Shown in pieces: positions 13,801-23,876 of a stretch of DNA of 64,000 bases (positions are counted from its first letter, which is position 1; each line of letters begins with the position of its first letter). The DNA lies in the NCBI GenBank assembly GCA_019925095.2, contig CM034398.1, positions 5,223,001 through 5,287,000 on the forward strand, written 5' to 3'. The notes beneath the pieces are model-generated. The model searched no databases and was not told where the DNA came from. It saw nothing but the letters and a program-made list of their open reading frames with translations. Source of the DNA: Dendrolimus kikuchii (Eukaryota; Arthropoda; Insecta; Lepidoptera; Lasiocampidae). A program made the position numbers and the translations under genes.

Positions 13801-16800
13801 GGTTCCTGAGATTAGCGCGTTTAAACAAACAAACAAACTCTTCAGCTTTATAATATTAGTAGGTATACATAAGTGTGCAAAATTACATACTCCTCCGTCC
13901 GCGCAATTCTCGTAAAAAGAGGTACAAAGTTTTTGCTTCACATATTAATATAATAAAATTAAATCTAGACTTTATGCATCAATTGTTGATATTGTATATT
14001 AGGCTACACTGGATTTTTTTGTAATAAACAATAATCTTAATTTCAAAGAAACTTACCGGCGTGTAACAGAACACACTCCAATAAACATCTGTCGGGTGAA
14101 AGCAAAGTCCAACCGAGTGCATCGCTAGTGATTCCAGCCAAAATACTCTTGATATGATTCTCATATAAACTTGTTAATGATCGTCCACATTTCTCTATAT
14201 AACGAAGTTTGTCTAAATTGGCTGTGAAATGCAAGATATCATCATATAGTTACATATAGACATATATACACCACCTCCTTCCCACCATCCATTAATTACA
14301 AGAAAAAATTATGAAAAAATATGTACTTTTACGAGTTGCAGGACTCGAATTAAAATGCCGTTGGAATTATTATAGAGTTTATTAGAACTATACAAACACG
14401 TATAACACAGGTACAAATATAACTGAACACAACCAGTGCAAACGTCATGCACGAGTCAATAACACGCGCAAAGTCCGTCACTATATAGATTATCGAATGT
14501 ACACACGTCTTGCCTCGCTTGTGGTTATCGCTTGATTGTCTCATCCCTCCCTTGGGGCATTGCTTTATACTGTACAAATACAATATGTCTACTAGATCGC
14601 GTGGACTGAATTTCCAAGAAATACACCTGGCTAATGACTACCATAAAAGATTACAATACACAATAGGCCTTTTTTGTAATTACAAATTTTAAACACAAAG
14701 TAAACAAAAGAAGTCCAAATGCGGAAAGGTAATAAAGAGTGCTTTTATGGTATGCAGGTGTGAATCCACTTTTGTCGGTCGTAACAATACCTTACCCTAC
14801 TGTTTGTGAACAAATAAATTATCTGATTGATTGATACTGTGTATACTGAGGAGGTACATTTTAACCTATCAGTTAAGTACATGTATGGCGCGGGTTATGC
14901 ATAATTTTTATTTTATTTTTTGCTATTTCACTGCTTTATTGCTTAGCGACATAAAACACATCTTTCTACCAAATAACCAGAATAGGTTAAAGAAATACGA
15001 ATTCAGAAGGTAATTGAAAGTAATGTTTCAAAACATTCTTACATAATGCCATGAACTGGATATGTTCGTCTACAGGCATAGCGTATACAGTGAAATTTAT
15101 TGTGAATAAATCCTCCGCCACTGCAGTGCAATCTTCATCACATAAAGCCATCAGTGCTTCGGTTACATGCAACAGGTTAGTTTGATACTTCGGCTGCAAA
15201 AAAATTATTCTAATTTTGGTACAATCTAATGGTCATAAACTTAGCAAAGAGTATAAAGTTCATAAGAATCTGTTTTTTTTTAATAAAAAACTATATTTAT
15301 AAATCCTATATAAATATCTTTTATTGACACGCAAACTTCGCTTACATTAAACATGAGAATGTTTGAGCACTAATATCTAAACTAGGCTAAGCCTGACTCT
15401 TGAATACCTATTAGATATTTTTAGTTGCTGCAAAAAGAATGTTTTTTTTTTATTGTAGATCAGCAGACAGGCAGAGGGCCCACTTCATGGAAAGCGGTTA
15501 CCATCACCTATGGACATTTGCAACAGCAAAGTTGCTACAAATGCGCTGCTGCTCTCTTAAGGGAAACTGGAACCTGGTCACTAATGCCGGAACATAACTC
15601 AAGGTTGTTATGGCGACATACTTTAGACCAGGGGTGGTAGCCATCCAGTCGGGCAAATGCCCTACCACCTGGCTGTGGGTTGTTTTGTCGCCTCTTACGA
15701 CAGGCCGCCCGGCCGCAGGAAAATGTATTCTTTCTCCGTTCCTGCACGGATAGAAACGAAGTATGTACAATGTTATGTGTATTGATACTTGTGTATTAGG
15801 CTTCCGTTAATCTAAATTACTTTATGAATCCAATGGTCTGAAAGAGAACGGTATATACTTTATACTCCATTCTACCCTCATCACTATGAAGTGAGAATTG
15901 ATTTAAAGGAAAAACTATGTATGTATATTAACTATAAACTTAAATCTCGATAGATAATTTAAATGGCTACATTTATATAAACAAAATAAGCAATACTTTA
16001 GCATAATAATAAGAGCCCCTTCTATGAGAAGTATCGCCTAAAGTTTTCGAAACTTTAAAAAACCTGCTGACGAAAGGATATAAAAGTAAAAAAGGTAATG
16101 AGGGAAATATTTACCTTCCTCATCCTACACCTATCAGGATCGGCCAACTCCCTGCATGACTCTTTGAGGACCTTCTCCGTGATCAGTTCCCTTTGCGATC
16201 CTTTGATGATGTTGGCCACAACCAAGAGCGCCCCCCAAGAATCCATCTCCGCTTCCAACAAAGGCCACCAAGTGTTTGGCGGTATGAAATAACCAAACAG
16301 CTCTGCTGCACGTTTAACCTGAAGAACCGCGAAAGAACAGAACAACTCTTATAGAATATCGGCGTGAAACGTTTTAACCGTGCAGGAACGGAGAAAGAAT
16401 ACAATTTCCTGCGGCCTGGCGGCCTGTCGTAAGAGGCGACTAAACAACCCACAGCCAGGTGGTAGGGTATTTGCTCGACTGGATGACGACCACCCCTGGT
16501 CTAAAGTATGCCGCCATAACAACCTTGTGTTATGTTCCGGCATTAGTGACCAGGTTCCAGTCTCCTTTAAGAGAGCAGCAGCGCATTTGTAGCACCTTTG
16601 GTGTTGCAAATGTTCATAGGCGATGGTAACTGCTTTCCATCAAGTGGGCCGTCTGCCTGTCTGCTGAACTACTGCAATAAAAAAAATTAAAAAAAACGTT
16701 AGCCTTATGCTAATTGTGTTTCGTGAGTTGAGTGAGAATTCCGATGGGTCACTTCTTCCTCCACCTATTCCATCCCCCTATTCAAATCCTATATCCCATC

Positions 16801-19800
16801 CTTTCTATCCCAATCCTCCTGTCTGATCCCTCTATCTTCTCCCCTTATCCCATTTTATCTCTATCACAACCTTTTGCCAGTTTTCAAGATGGGAAAAAGA
16901 AGAGGGGATATAGGGATGAGAAAAAGGGATCGGGCTAGAGGAATGGGATATAATATTAGAATAGGGAGATGGGATATAGAAAGTAGGATAGGCGTTGTTG
17001 AAGTGGGTAACCGTATCTCTCACTTGTCGCATGAAACTGGCACAAGACTAACCGTTTCACTCAGATATTCTATGAGAGCGTGGTACCAGACAGCTCAGGT
17101 CGGCTTTAAGAACTGTAATGAAGATAATGCTTTCAACATGGCACTGCCACGTGGGCTTCCTAATGGACTGCAATGTGCTCTCATGTACCTCGAGTACGAC
17201 CCTTTGGTCCTCGTCAGCGGCGCCTCGCAGCATCGTGCTCACAATGGCGTTGGCGTGTTGCGTCGACCCCTCCTCGGCGTAGAGCACCAACCAGCAGAGA
17301 AGCTGAGCCACGCGGAGACGGGCGTCCGCTTGCCAACCATCCATTTCTGATAATATTCAACGTGCTTTTCTAACCCCGGGATTCTATATCTTATTATAGA
17401 TTATTTTACTTTATCAGTTAAAAAAATACATTAATTTATTATTTACTAGATATACCCGCGACCTCGTCCACGCTTGAATTGAAATTCCCGCGGGATACCC
17501 GGGACACAAAGTACTGTAGCATTCCAAAAAGAGTATATGCTAAAGTTTTAGTGAAAACTGTATCGGAATAAGCTAATTTTTATGCACACGGGAAATCTCC
17601 GGCGGGTTCCAGAGATAAAAAATATCACACATTTCATTACATAAAATTTTCTATTGATTAGTGAAAAAATCACATTGTAATTCGATTTTTTTTATATGGC
17701 CATTTTAAATAATTCCCAGAAAAATTGGCTTCCTTTCGCTGGCTTCACCTTGTGAGCTCAGAACTCCGTCTACCTATTTATACTTTTGAGAGTTGTATGA
17801 AGTTTTTACCACAGGGTGCAAAGTAAGATACAAAAAGCCAGCATAAGTAATACTTGCGTCATTGATAATAATTGGAAAGTAATTGATTATAATTGGAAAG
17901 GATTTAAGGTCACTGTAACGCCCATCTTCTTTGATCGTTTAAAAAATGTCGATGAAAGAATATTACAATTTAAAGCCTTAAGAACAGACGAGCGTGCATG
18001 ACAAGAGTTATGAATGTCAAAGAAGCAAGTGAGGTGTGTAAGAATAAGCCTAAATGGCGCTCTGTTGTTCGTGCCTACCCCGCAAGGGAACTGGCGTGAA
18101 GATATGTATGTATGTACAATTTAAAATAACTCAAGCTGTCATGAGTGTTATCTGGAAAAATCCCCGCCCTGATGTACCTAAATAGGTCCCTGCAAACGCA
18201 GACGGTGTTATGATTTACCTATATAAAAGCCATAAAACTGGCTATTGTATCTGCTATTTCTGATAACTTTATGTTTTAACACAATGATGTCCTCTATGGT
18301 TGAGCTGGTTAAGCACTACAACTCAGAGGCTTCGGCTTCGATTTCTGGAATGGCAAATTTCGTAAACGAACTTTCTGTTATTTACTATGGTCTGGGTGTT
18401 TGGAATCGGCCCCTGAGTGGGCGGTCGTATATAAAGAATAATACAAGCATAACTTGCTTAGCTTTGGGATATGCAATGTATGTTTGTCTAAGGATTATTT
18501 ACATATTATAACATGCAACAAAAGACATTTTCCTTCTTTCACTCATGCATTTACAATGAAGTAATGATCTGCAGTTCGCGACTGACAAAAATAAAATGTT
18601 AAATATTCATACCCCTAGAAATAGCAGGAACAATCTTGCCAATATTGCTCTGCACTAAACATCGACAACCGAGATTAGGCCTTTTCACATCCGGATAATG
18701 TGTGGGGACATCTTTCAAAAAGTCTGTCTTCTTTTTTAAGTCCTCTTCATTCTCGTCCATGTATTGCACGCCTATGTCGTGCCAGAGCTTCGTCGCTGTG
18801 GCTCTTATGTCTGCCATCACATCACTCAAGCTGAAAGATATGGGAAACATGACAAGTTAATTTGGATCATATAATCCCCCCAGGGGGTGCTCGCCGCGGT
18901 CCTCCCACCCGATCGCGGTTGGCACACGGGGAACCGTCCCCGGGGCCCCGAGCGGCCACTGTCACATTTCCCCCTTCTCTCCGTAACAGTGGTGTCCTAC
19001 TTTGGTTGCAATCCCTAATAGGTTCCTTTGTATACCTCCTTCATAGTTACCCATCCCTTCCTCTGTTCGACGAGCCACTCGCACCAAAGATAGTGTGACA
19101 AAGCTATATATCGAAAATATGAGAAACTAATTTCAAAAGATTAAATGAAAAACTTCGATCTTCTTTGAAGATCATTGAATTTGAAAACAAAATCCATCTA
19201 TAATATTATAAAACTAGGATATGCCCGCGACTTCGTCCACCCTTCACTTAAAATTCCCGCGGGATTCCCGGGACACAAAGAAGAGAATGTAAAAATAATT
19301 CAAGGTATCCTCTTAGTGTCGGAATAGGCTAATTTTTATGCACCCGAACATCTACAAACTGCTCCCTGGAAAATTCCTGCGGGATTCCCTGAATAAAAAA
19401 TATACATACATACATACATAACTTCACGCCAGTTCCCTTGCGGGGTAGGCACGAACAACAGAGTGCCATTTAGGCTTATTCTCACACACCTCACTTGCCT
19501 CTTTGACATTCATAACTCTTGTCATGCAAGCTCGTCTGTTCTTAAGGCTCCTGACATCACCTTCTGCTAGTACACGATCGATTGTAATAAAAAATATCCC
19601 ACATTTTATTACATAATGAAATGTATGTGGTATCGATCAGTAAAAAATTACATTGAAATTCGATATTTTTTTATCTCGACATTTTAAATCATTCCCAGTA
19701 AAATTCCTGCGGGACTCCCAGGATAAAAAAGTAGCGTAGATTTTAAGTCTAAGAATTTGCTGTCGATCAGCGAAAACCACATCGAAATCGGCTCAATAGT

Positions 19801-22670
19801 TTTCACGTGAATCCCGTACAAACAGAAAAACAGACAAGAAATCTAAATATAAGAAGACTGAGGTGGTATGGGCGTGTAATGAGAGATGAAAGTCACGTGA
19901 CAAAAATAATGTTAAACTGCAAGATTGATGGATATAATTGTAAAGGTAGACCAAAAAGAGAAGTATGGATTGTATGAAGGATGAATTGATGATTTACCAC
20001 AAATCATTCTGATATAAATCCTCTGTCACACCTGAAAGAAGATGTTTGTCAGAATAGAGGAGTATGGAAGAAAATGACATATTGTGCCGACCCCAAATAA
20101 TTGGGAGAAGGTGAAAGAAACGAGAGAGACAACAATACTACAAAAATTGCATTGTGTTCTCCATCAATTATACCGCATAGAAATCGGCCCAGTAATTTTA
20201 CTGGGCCAATTTCAATGCCGTTTTAGCTAATCGACAGCTAATTCTTAGACTTAAGCTCAGCGCTACTCTTTATCCTGTGAATCCCGTTGGAATTTTCCTG
20301 AGAATTATTTAAAATGACCAGATTGAAAAAAAATTTGGAATCTTAAAGCAATTTTTTAACCGGTCGATAGCAAATTTTCTGTAATAAAATGTGTGATACT
20401 TTTTATCTCGGGAATCTCGCGGGAATTTTCCCAGGAGCGGTTTGAAGTTTTTCGGGTGCATAAAAATTGGCTTTTCCCGATACAGTTTTCACTAAAACGA
20501 TAGCTTACATTATTTTTAAAATGCTGTGATTCTTTGTGTCCCGGGAAATCCCACGAGAATTTGAACTCAAACGTGGACGAAGTCGCGGGCTTATATCCTG
20601 GTTATAAATAGAAATATGTAATATTATAATACAATAATAATGTTCAGAATATTGAACTAATATGTTCAGCATAAATAATAATAAAGTATAAGAAGATAAG
20701 GCAAATGATACCAGTAGGTAATTAAATATTCTAAGTAAACACCAAGGTTAAAATAATTATATGAATAAAAAAGAGATAACAAATTACTGAGAAAATTTTG
20801 ATCCAGGGGGATTATACAAAACAAGAAAATTACTAAATTGGACCTTGTTAGATCTAAAACCATAGTACATACTTAGTTCATTTATGTCTTAAAATTTGGA
20901 TGAACCAAAGACATCCATGTAAACATAAAGTTTCATATCATTGACTGTCATTGTATCCTTTTAGATTAAATCCTGTTGAAACATATACTTTGTGGTAATA
21001 ATACTAATTCTCTCATTTACTCTATGAAACATGTGCCTATTATGCATAACACTGCAACATGTCTTTGTTCAATCAGGATTTTAAAGTGTTTCATTAAAAT
21101 CTTGATTGTCTTTGTGAAATCTTTTCACTAGATAGCTAACACAAATTTTGTGTTTATCTTGTAAAACCATCATAGCCAATCTCAACTTTTGATACTTACC
21201 AATAAGTAAAAACTGCTATTTATACAATGTCTAATCTTGAAGAATGGTTTTTATGATTTTGAACAATCTATCTCAAAGATTGTTGTGAATAAATAGGCAT
21301 AGCAAAAACTCCATGGACTTTAATAAAAAATTTAGAATATTGACCTAGTTCAGCAAGAACTAAGTGGTGGTTACAACTAATTAAAATTATAAAAGTTAAT
21401 TATTATTAAAATAATAATATAATTATTGTTAATTGAATAATTGTTACATATGAAATTACCTTGTAAGCAGTAATGGTATCATTCTATGCCAAAAGGAATA
21501 TCTATCCTTATAATTAAGCATCCAGTTGCCAACTTCATTTGTAACTTGAAGTCTCACTTGAGTATTTTCATCAAACAGCTTCTCCGCCATTGGTGTTATT
21601 GAAAGCTCAAAGCATTTTGCATCCCCTGCTAATACTATTGCACCTGGAAAATCATAAGTTTTGAGAAGTAAATTTACTAAATATGTGGCAAATTTTGAAA
21701 GTGTAAAGTAAACTATTCCCTTGTAGATTTATGATTTAATAGGTTAATATATGATGATTTAATATAGTGCATCCAACACCTCCAAAATCGACCAAGTACA
21801 AAATTATTGCACACAGATGCTTTTGCTTTTATCATTTGATTGTTATTTATACTGGTGTTACATTTTCATTGCATCCTTAAATAATATGTCAGATCCCAGG
21901 AAACAAATTTCCTGTATTTTGACTTCGACAATATTTCTGTTAGGCCATGTGGTAGTTCTAAATCTTCAAACTAATTGTTACTGAGGAAATATAGGTAATG
22001 ACTATTGAATAGTTAGATTGAATCATTTTAGCTTACCTATAGCTCGAATAGCTGCAACTCTAACTCTAAAATGTTGATGGGCAAAGTTCGACAAAATAGG
22101 CTTAACATAACTTTCTGATTGAAAATGAAAATCTCTTTGCAAGACTTTAGATAGTAATATAATACATTCACAAGCTTCCAGTTTGACTTTAGAATAAGGG
22201 TCGGTAACAGTTTTCGTCAAAATACTGGTAAAATCATTTATGAAAGGACTTAAGAGATGAGTAACTTTATACTTTTGTAGTATTTTATAAAGTAATTGTA
22301 TCAAAACTAAACGTATTTCTTCAGACTCTTCGACTATTTCTGGGCATCCGATACGGCGCACTAAGACTGGCAATATATAAGTCAAGTAATAATCATTAAG
22401 AGGCAGTTTTTCTATGAAATTTGAAATAATAACCACAGCCACTTCTCTGCAAGCTTCTGATGGGTCTGAGAAACTTTTCAATATGTATGCATAAACTTCC
22501 GGGAACACTATAACAAGATCGCAATCTCCATTAGGAGTGTCGAAAATTTCCTCGTTTATTTTCTGAAGTGCCAGTTTTCGTGCCATTTTCGATTCGCTTT
22601 GCAAAGTTGTTATATATTGTTCTAATGCACCTCGAGGATTATCTTGAAGCTTCGGTTTTGCTTCAGCCAT
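4864..22670 (-). CDS. DNAAF5: Dynein axonemal assembly factor 5 (HEATR2), complete, 12 exons, 858 aa
   Basis: Exons, 5' to 3': 22037-22670, 21460-21643, 18613-18830, 17189-17346, 16115-16318, 15043-15193, 14057-14221, 11736-11927, 9769-9926, 7703-7895, 5946-6137 and 4864-4991. Every junction is GT/AG and in phase; the total is 2577 nt, close to human DNAAF5 (855 aa). Diagnostic blocks include ENEEDLKKK..HYPDVKRP.LGCR, W.AGRTAEAIRTAAVACL, and LKRLDDSSDKVR followed by LIHLDD. The protein is built of helical HEAT repeats and acts in the cytoplasm to preassemble axonemal dynein arms; in an insect this should matter mainly for sperm flagella. The start chosen is ATG at 22670; the reading frame continues upstream without another in-frame ATG nearby. 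The donor after exon 9 (gtcaat) is weak but required for phase. Introns are full of repeats. Confidence 0.93.
5051..5258. mobile_element. Fold-back MITE
   Basis: Roughly 50-bp imperfect terminal inverted repeats (from 5051, and ending at 5258) share the core ttttaattacctg.actaaaat.acagct. The spacer is about 110 bp. It lies in DNAAF5 intron 11. No transposase was seen and the superfamily is not assigned. Confidence 0.65.
6336..6595 (-). mobile_element. RTE-like relic (family D1)
   Basis: Reads, on the minus strand, from the 'gtgcccgcgacgtcgtccgcg' type end to the 'tttatatattagtat' type end. The same unit occurs at 13077-13300, 13725-13865 and 56685-56932. Confidence 0.65.
6690..7090 (-). repeat. 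Repeat P, copy 1 (intronic)
   Basis: Carries the motifs gcctttgtggc, agaattggctgtatgg and ggcgggaactgaaag in the inverse orientation to the copies at 22780-23100 and 23121-23340. It lies in DNAAF5 intron 10. No coding capacity or clear termini were seen. Confidence 0.6.
7342..7660 (+). mobile_element. Repeat A, full-length copy (A-tailed SINE or LINE 3' end)
   Basis: About 315-bp unit starting 'ccgtgcaggaacggagaaag' and ending with caataaaaaaataaaa. At least nine long copies occur in the window. Several code fragments run through it on both strands but with no conserved frame, so it is treated as non-coding. Confidence 0.8.
8088..8230 (+). mobile_element. RTE-like relic (family D2), 3' part
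   Basis: Contains ttgctgtcgatc, cgcatcgaaatcggc, and a tail rich in aaacaaac, shared with 19735-19850 and 49820-49935. Confidence 0.6.
8372..8577 (-). mobile_element. RTE-like LINE 3' end (family B)
   Basis: Minus-strand copy beginning with a (catA)n tail at its right-to-left 3' end and running into the GRPRHTF coding block. A shorter plus-strand copy follows at 8636-8744. Confidence 0.8.
8636..8744 (+). mobile_element. RTE-like LINE 3' end fragment (family B)
   Basis: Last ~90 bp of the ORF end plus (TATG)n tail, in opposite orientation to the copy just before it. Confidence 0.75.
9088..9581 (+). pseudogene. RTE-like LINE ORF C-terminus (longest family B copy)
   Basis: The open frame to the stop at 9554-9556 encodes the C-terminal part of a non-LTR reverse transcriptase polyprotein. 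Visible motifs, in order, are [44 protein letters not shown] and SRGRPRHTF. These are typical of the thumb and tail of RTE-clade and related elements. A (TATG)n tail ends the copy. The 5' region with the catalytic domain is missing, so the copy cannot transpose by itself. Confidence 0.82.
10095..11040 (-). pseudogene. Degenerate non-LTR reverse transcriptase, different RTE-like family
   Basis: Minus-strand frames include MVGLHQGSALSPYLF, FVDDIVLIGE (the RT catalytic box) and, after frame breaks, VRMLRWMCGVTRTDKVRNE and a GRP-poor tail. At least one frameshift separates the blocks. It lies in DNAAF5 intron 8, on the same strand as the gene. A related 3' end occurs at 19855-20110. Confidence 0.78.
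11332..11614 (-). mobile_element. RTE-like LINE 3' end (family B)
   Basis: Encodes [21 protein letters not shown] to ..PARELA on the minus strand, with a (catA)n tail at 11332-11350. Confidence 0.8.
12268..12513 (+). mobile_element. Repeat A, 5'-truncated copy
   Basis: Starts at ccaggtggtaggg and ends in an A-rich tail. The preceding 'tcccaattatttgggatcggc' is the 3' end of the LINE family at 10095-11040, so it appears to be inserted into or next to that element. Confidence 0.75.
13077..13300 (+). mobile_element. RTE-like relic (family D1)
   Basis: Starts ctagctgtgcccgcgacgtc and carries the shared blocks atatagcctatagcc and gaccagtagttcctg; ends near aatattagtat. Confidence 0.7.
13725..13865 (+). 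mobile_element. RTE-like relic (family D1), 3' part
   Basis: Shares tatagccttcctcgataaatg, gaccagcggttcctgag and a tataatattagtaggta end with the copy at 13077-13300. Confidence 0.65.
14320..14790. mobile_element. Possible diverged solo LTR
   Basis: Shares with the solo LTR at 58281-58733 the block aatgcc.ttggaattat.at followed by gtttattagaa.tata.acac, and a terminal ggtcgtaacaatac. Ends are not clear, and divergence is high. Confidence 0.4.
15441..15751 (-). mobile_element. Repeat A, full-length copy
   Basis: Minus-strand copy with T-run at 15442-15452 and the conserved 'ccgtgcaggaacggag' end at about 15740-15751. It lies in DNAAF5 intron 5. Confidence 0.8.
16378..16696 (+). mobile_element. 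Repeat A, full-length copy
   Basis: Conserved start at 16378 and an A-rich tail at 16676-16696. It is directly followed by repeat Y. Confidence 0.8.
16697..17035. repeat. Repeat Y with pyrimidine-rich then purine-rich halves
   Basis: Starts with the shared block 'gttagcc..gctaattgtgtttcgtg.g.tgagtgagaattccg' also seen at about 36600, 40795 and 51730. A CT-rich tract (16750-16870) is followed by a GA-rich tract (16890-16985), so the two halves can pair. It lies in DNAAF5 intron 4. Confidence 0.55.
17449..17705 (+). mobile_element. RTE-like relic (family D2)
   Basis: Begins actagatatacccgcgacctc and includes cccgcgggatacccgggac and gctaatttttatgcac, shared with 19213, 20600 (inverted), 36530 (inverted) and 49628. 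Confidence 0.65.
17962..18115 (+). mobile_element. RTE-like LINE 3' end fragment (family B)
   Basis: Last ~130 bp of the family B ORF end with a short (TATG)n tail. Confidence 0.75.
18280..18510 (+). mobile_element. tRNA-derived SINE
   Basis: Head with A-box-like 'tggttgagctggttaagca' and B-box-like 'ggcttcgatttct', followed by the body block aacgaactttctgtt..tatggtctgggtgtt. The same body occurs at 35500-35685 and, inverted, at 61825-62045. The tRNA-like head is degenerate. Confidence 0.65.
18870..19090. mobile_element. GC-rich repeat fragment, probably LINE-derived
   Basis: Starts abruptly as GC-rich sequence (ccccccagggggtgctcgccgcgg) in AT-rich intron and continues as CT-rich sequence. 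No protein motif was seen; the assignment rests on composition. Confidence 0.35.
19213..19855 (+). mobile_element. RTE-like relic (family D2) interrupted by a family B insertion
   Basis: Left part 19213-19403 and right part 19598-19855 form one element (aggatatgcccgcgacttcgtc .. agacaagaaatctaa). The family B copy at 19404-19585 interrupts it, and aataaaaaatat is duplicated at 19392-19403 and 19586-19597. Confidence 0.75.
19404..19585 (-). mobile_element. RTE-like LINE 3' end (family B) nested in a D2 element
   Basis: 5'-truncated minus-strand copy with (catA)n tail at 19404-19420. The 12-bp duplication on both sides marks a target-primed insertion. Confidence 0.82.
19856..20110 (+). mobile_element. 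3' end of the RT family seen at 10095-11040
   Basis: Shares 'aggtggtatgggcg', 'gacaaaaataatgtta', 'atattgtgccgaccccaaataattggga' (in part) with the inverted element at 10095-11040. No open frame. Confidence 0.6.
20165..20605 (-). mobile_element. RTE-like relic (family D2)
   Basis: Inverted order of the 17449 and 19213 units, ending at cgtggacgaagtcgcgggctt. Confidence 0.65.
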
Positions 22671-22779
22671 ACTCGCATATAATAACAACACCTTTTAAAA
22701 TACAAGTACAGTATTCTTTCGACAAAACAAAATACTCAATGAATTGCGATATTAATAAACAAAATCTTGTCTCCATGAC

Positions 22780-23100
22780 GACGTGAAGGTGCGCGAGTAG
22801 TAGTAGTAGTTGTATTCGCCACAAAGGCAGGCAAAGGAATCTTTAGTCCATACAGCCAATTCTGATGTTTAAGTCTTCGTATAATAGTCGCGCAGTTGTA
22901 TTGTAGGCTACAACTAACGCCATTCAACGGAGTTCTTGTGACAACTCAAAAGGCCACATTTGACTGTACAATTCACATTTCTCACAAAAACACATAATTA
23001 ATACTCAGAAACTATCAATATCCTACATCTATTGTTCATTTTAGAGTAATTTTACACATTTTTAGAAACTGGACAGCACAACATCTCCTTTCAGTTCCCG
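22780..23100 (+). repeat. Repeat P, copy 2
   Basis: Begins at the agtagtagtagtagttgtattcgcc run and carries gccacaaaggcaggcaaag, cagccaattctgat, attgttcattttagagtaa and cccgccaaaa. Confidence 0.65.
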
Positions 23101-23120
23101 CCAAAAATACCCCAAATCTA

Positions 23121-23340
23121 TTAGAATTCGCCACAAAGGCAGGCAAAGGAATCTTTAGTCTATACAGCCAATTCTGATTTATTCTAACTATACAGTTCAC
23201 ATTTCTGACTAAAACACTTAATAATACTCAAAAATTATCAATATTCTACAATTATTGTTCATTTTAGAGTAAAATCATACATTTTTAGAAAATAAAACTG
23301 AAGAGCACAACACTTTCATTCCCGCCAAAAACTGTCAAAT
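23121..23340 (+). repeat. Repeat P, copy 3 (shorter, tandem to copy 2)
   Basis: Same motif order as copy 2 but lacks the internal stretch around the 'cgtataatagtcgcgcagttg' block (22874-22894). Ends at cattcccgccaaaaactg. Confidence 0.65.
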
Positions 23341-23489
23341 TTTGTCCAGATTTCTTTGGATTGTGATATGTGATCTTTACTGCTGTAGCAGCGTACACAT
23401 TAAAGGGTCCATTCACTATCCTGCATGAACAGTTCACCGCATAATGTGCCCCTGCATTGCATCCGGCAACACAGAGCAAGATGCCTCTT

Positions 23490-23516
23490 GAGCAAGAAGC
23501 TTTAAGCTTCTTGCTC
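23490..23516. repeat. Perfect palindrome, 13-bp arms
   Basis: gagcaagaagctt (23490-23502) and its complement (23504-23516) around a single base. An outer pair, atgcctct at 23481-23488 and agaggcat at 23541-23548, encloses it. Confidence 0.75.
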
Positions 23517-23700
23517 TTGAGTCTCCAAGCTCCGCTCACTAGAGGCATGCTTTTTACTACGAAAGATATCCCCTTGAATCACTCATCGTGAACCCGATGT
23601 TACAGTAAGCTCTAGTTACTAAAACAAGAATATCATCTCAATATGATTATTGTAAACGAATAGTCAAAAATGATTACGTAAAATGGAACTACTCTAGTTA

Positions 23701-23726
23701 ACGTGCACCAATCACAGTTCGCCAAG
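23701..23726 (+). promoter_or_regulatory. ERSE-like / ERSE-II-like composite element upstream of MANF
   Basis: CCAAT at 23708-23712, nine bases, then CCAAG at 23722-23726: one mismatch from the ER stress element CCAAT-N9-CCACG. On the opposite strand 23701-23712 reads ATTGG-T-GCACGT, one mismatch from ERSE-II (ATTGG-N-CCACG). ERSE sites bind NF-Y with ATF6/XBP1 in animals, and MANF is a known ER-stress gene. The role here is inferred. Confidence 0.5.
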
Positions 23727-23778
23727 TAAAACTGTCAACGTCTTCATTTCCATGAATAGTCGAGATTCTTGTACAATT

Positions 23779-23783
23779 TCAGT
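23779..23783 (+). promoter_or_regulatory. Candidate arthropod initiator (TCAGT) for MANF
   Basis: TCAGT about 95 bp upstream of the MANF ATG, and about 55 bp downstream of the ERSE-like site. No TATA box was seen. Prediction from motif only. Confidence 0.35.
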
Positions 23784-23876
23784 TTTGTTCTATTTCTAAT
23801 TGATTTGACAAGTATTCCAGTTCATTGTGGCTGTAGTTAAATTTAGAACTGTTACCGAAACAAATTCTAGTTCAAA

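Larger units (their letters stand above)
22671..23876. other. Intergenic between divergent DNAAF5 and MANF
   Basis: Contains two tandem copies of repeat P (22780-23100 and 23121-23340), a palindrome at 23490-23516, and the MANF promoter-proximal region from about 23690. No coding gene was recognised. Confidence 0.6.

Noticed and set aside
22671..22691. Seven-residue N-terminal extension of DNAAF5
   Set aside because: It would need a GTG start; ATG at 22670 begins the conserved MAEAKPKL region.
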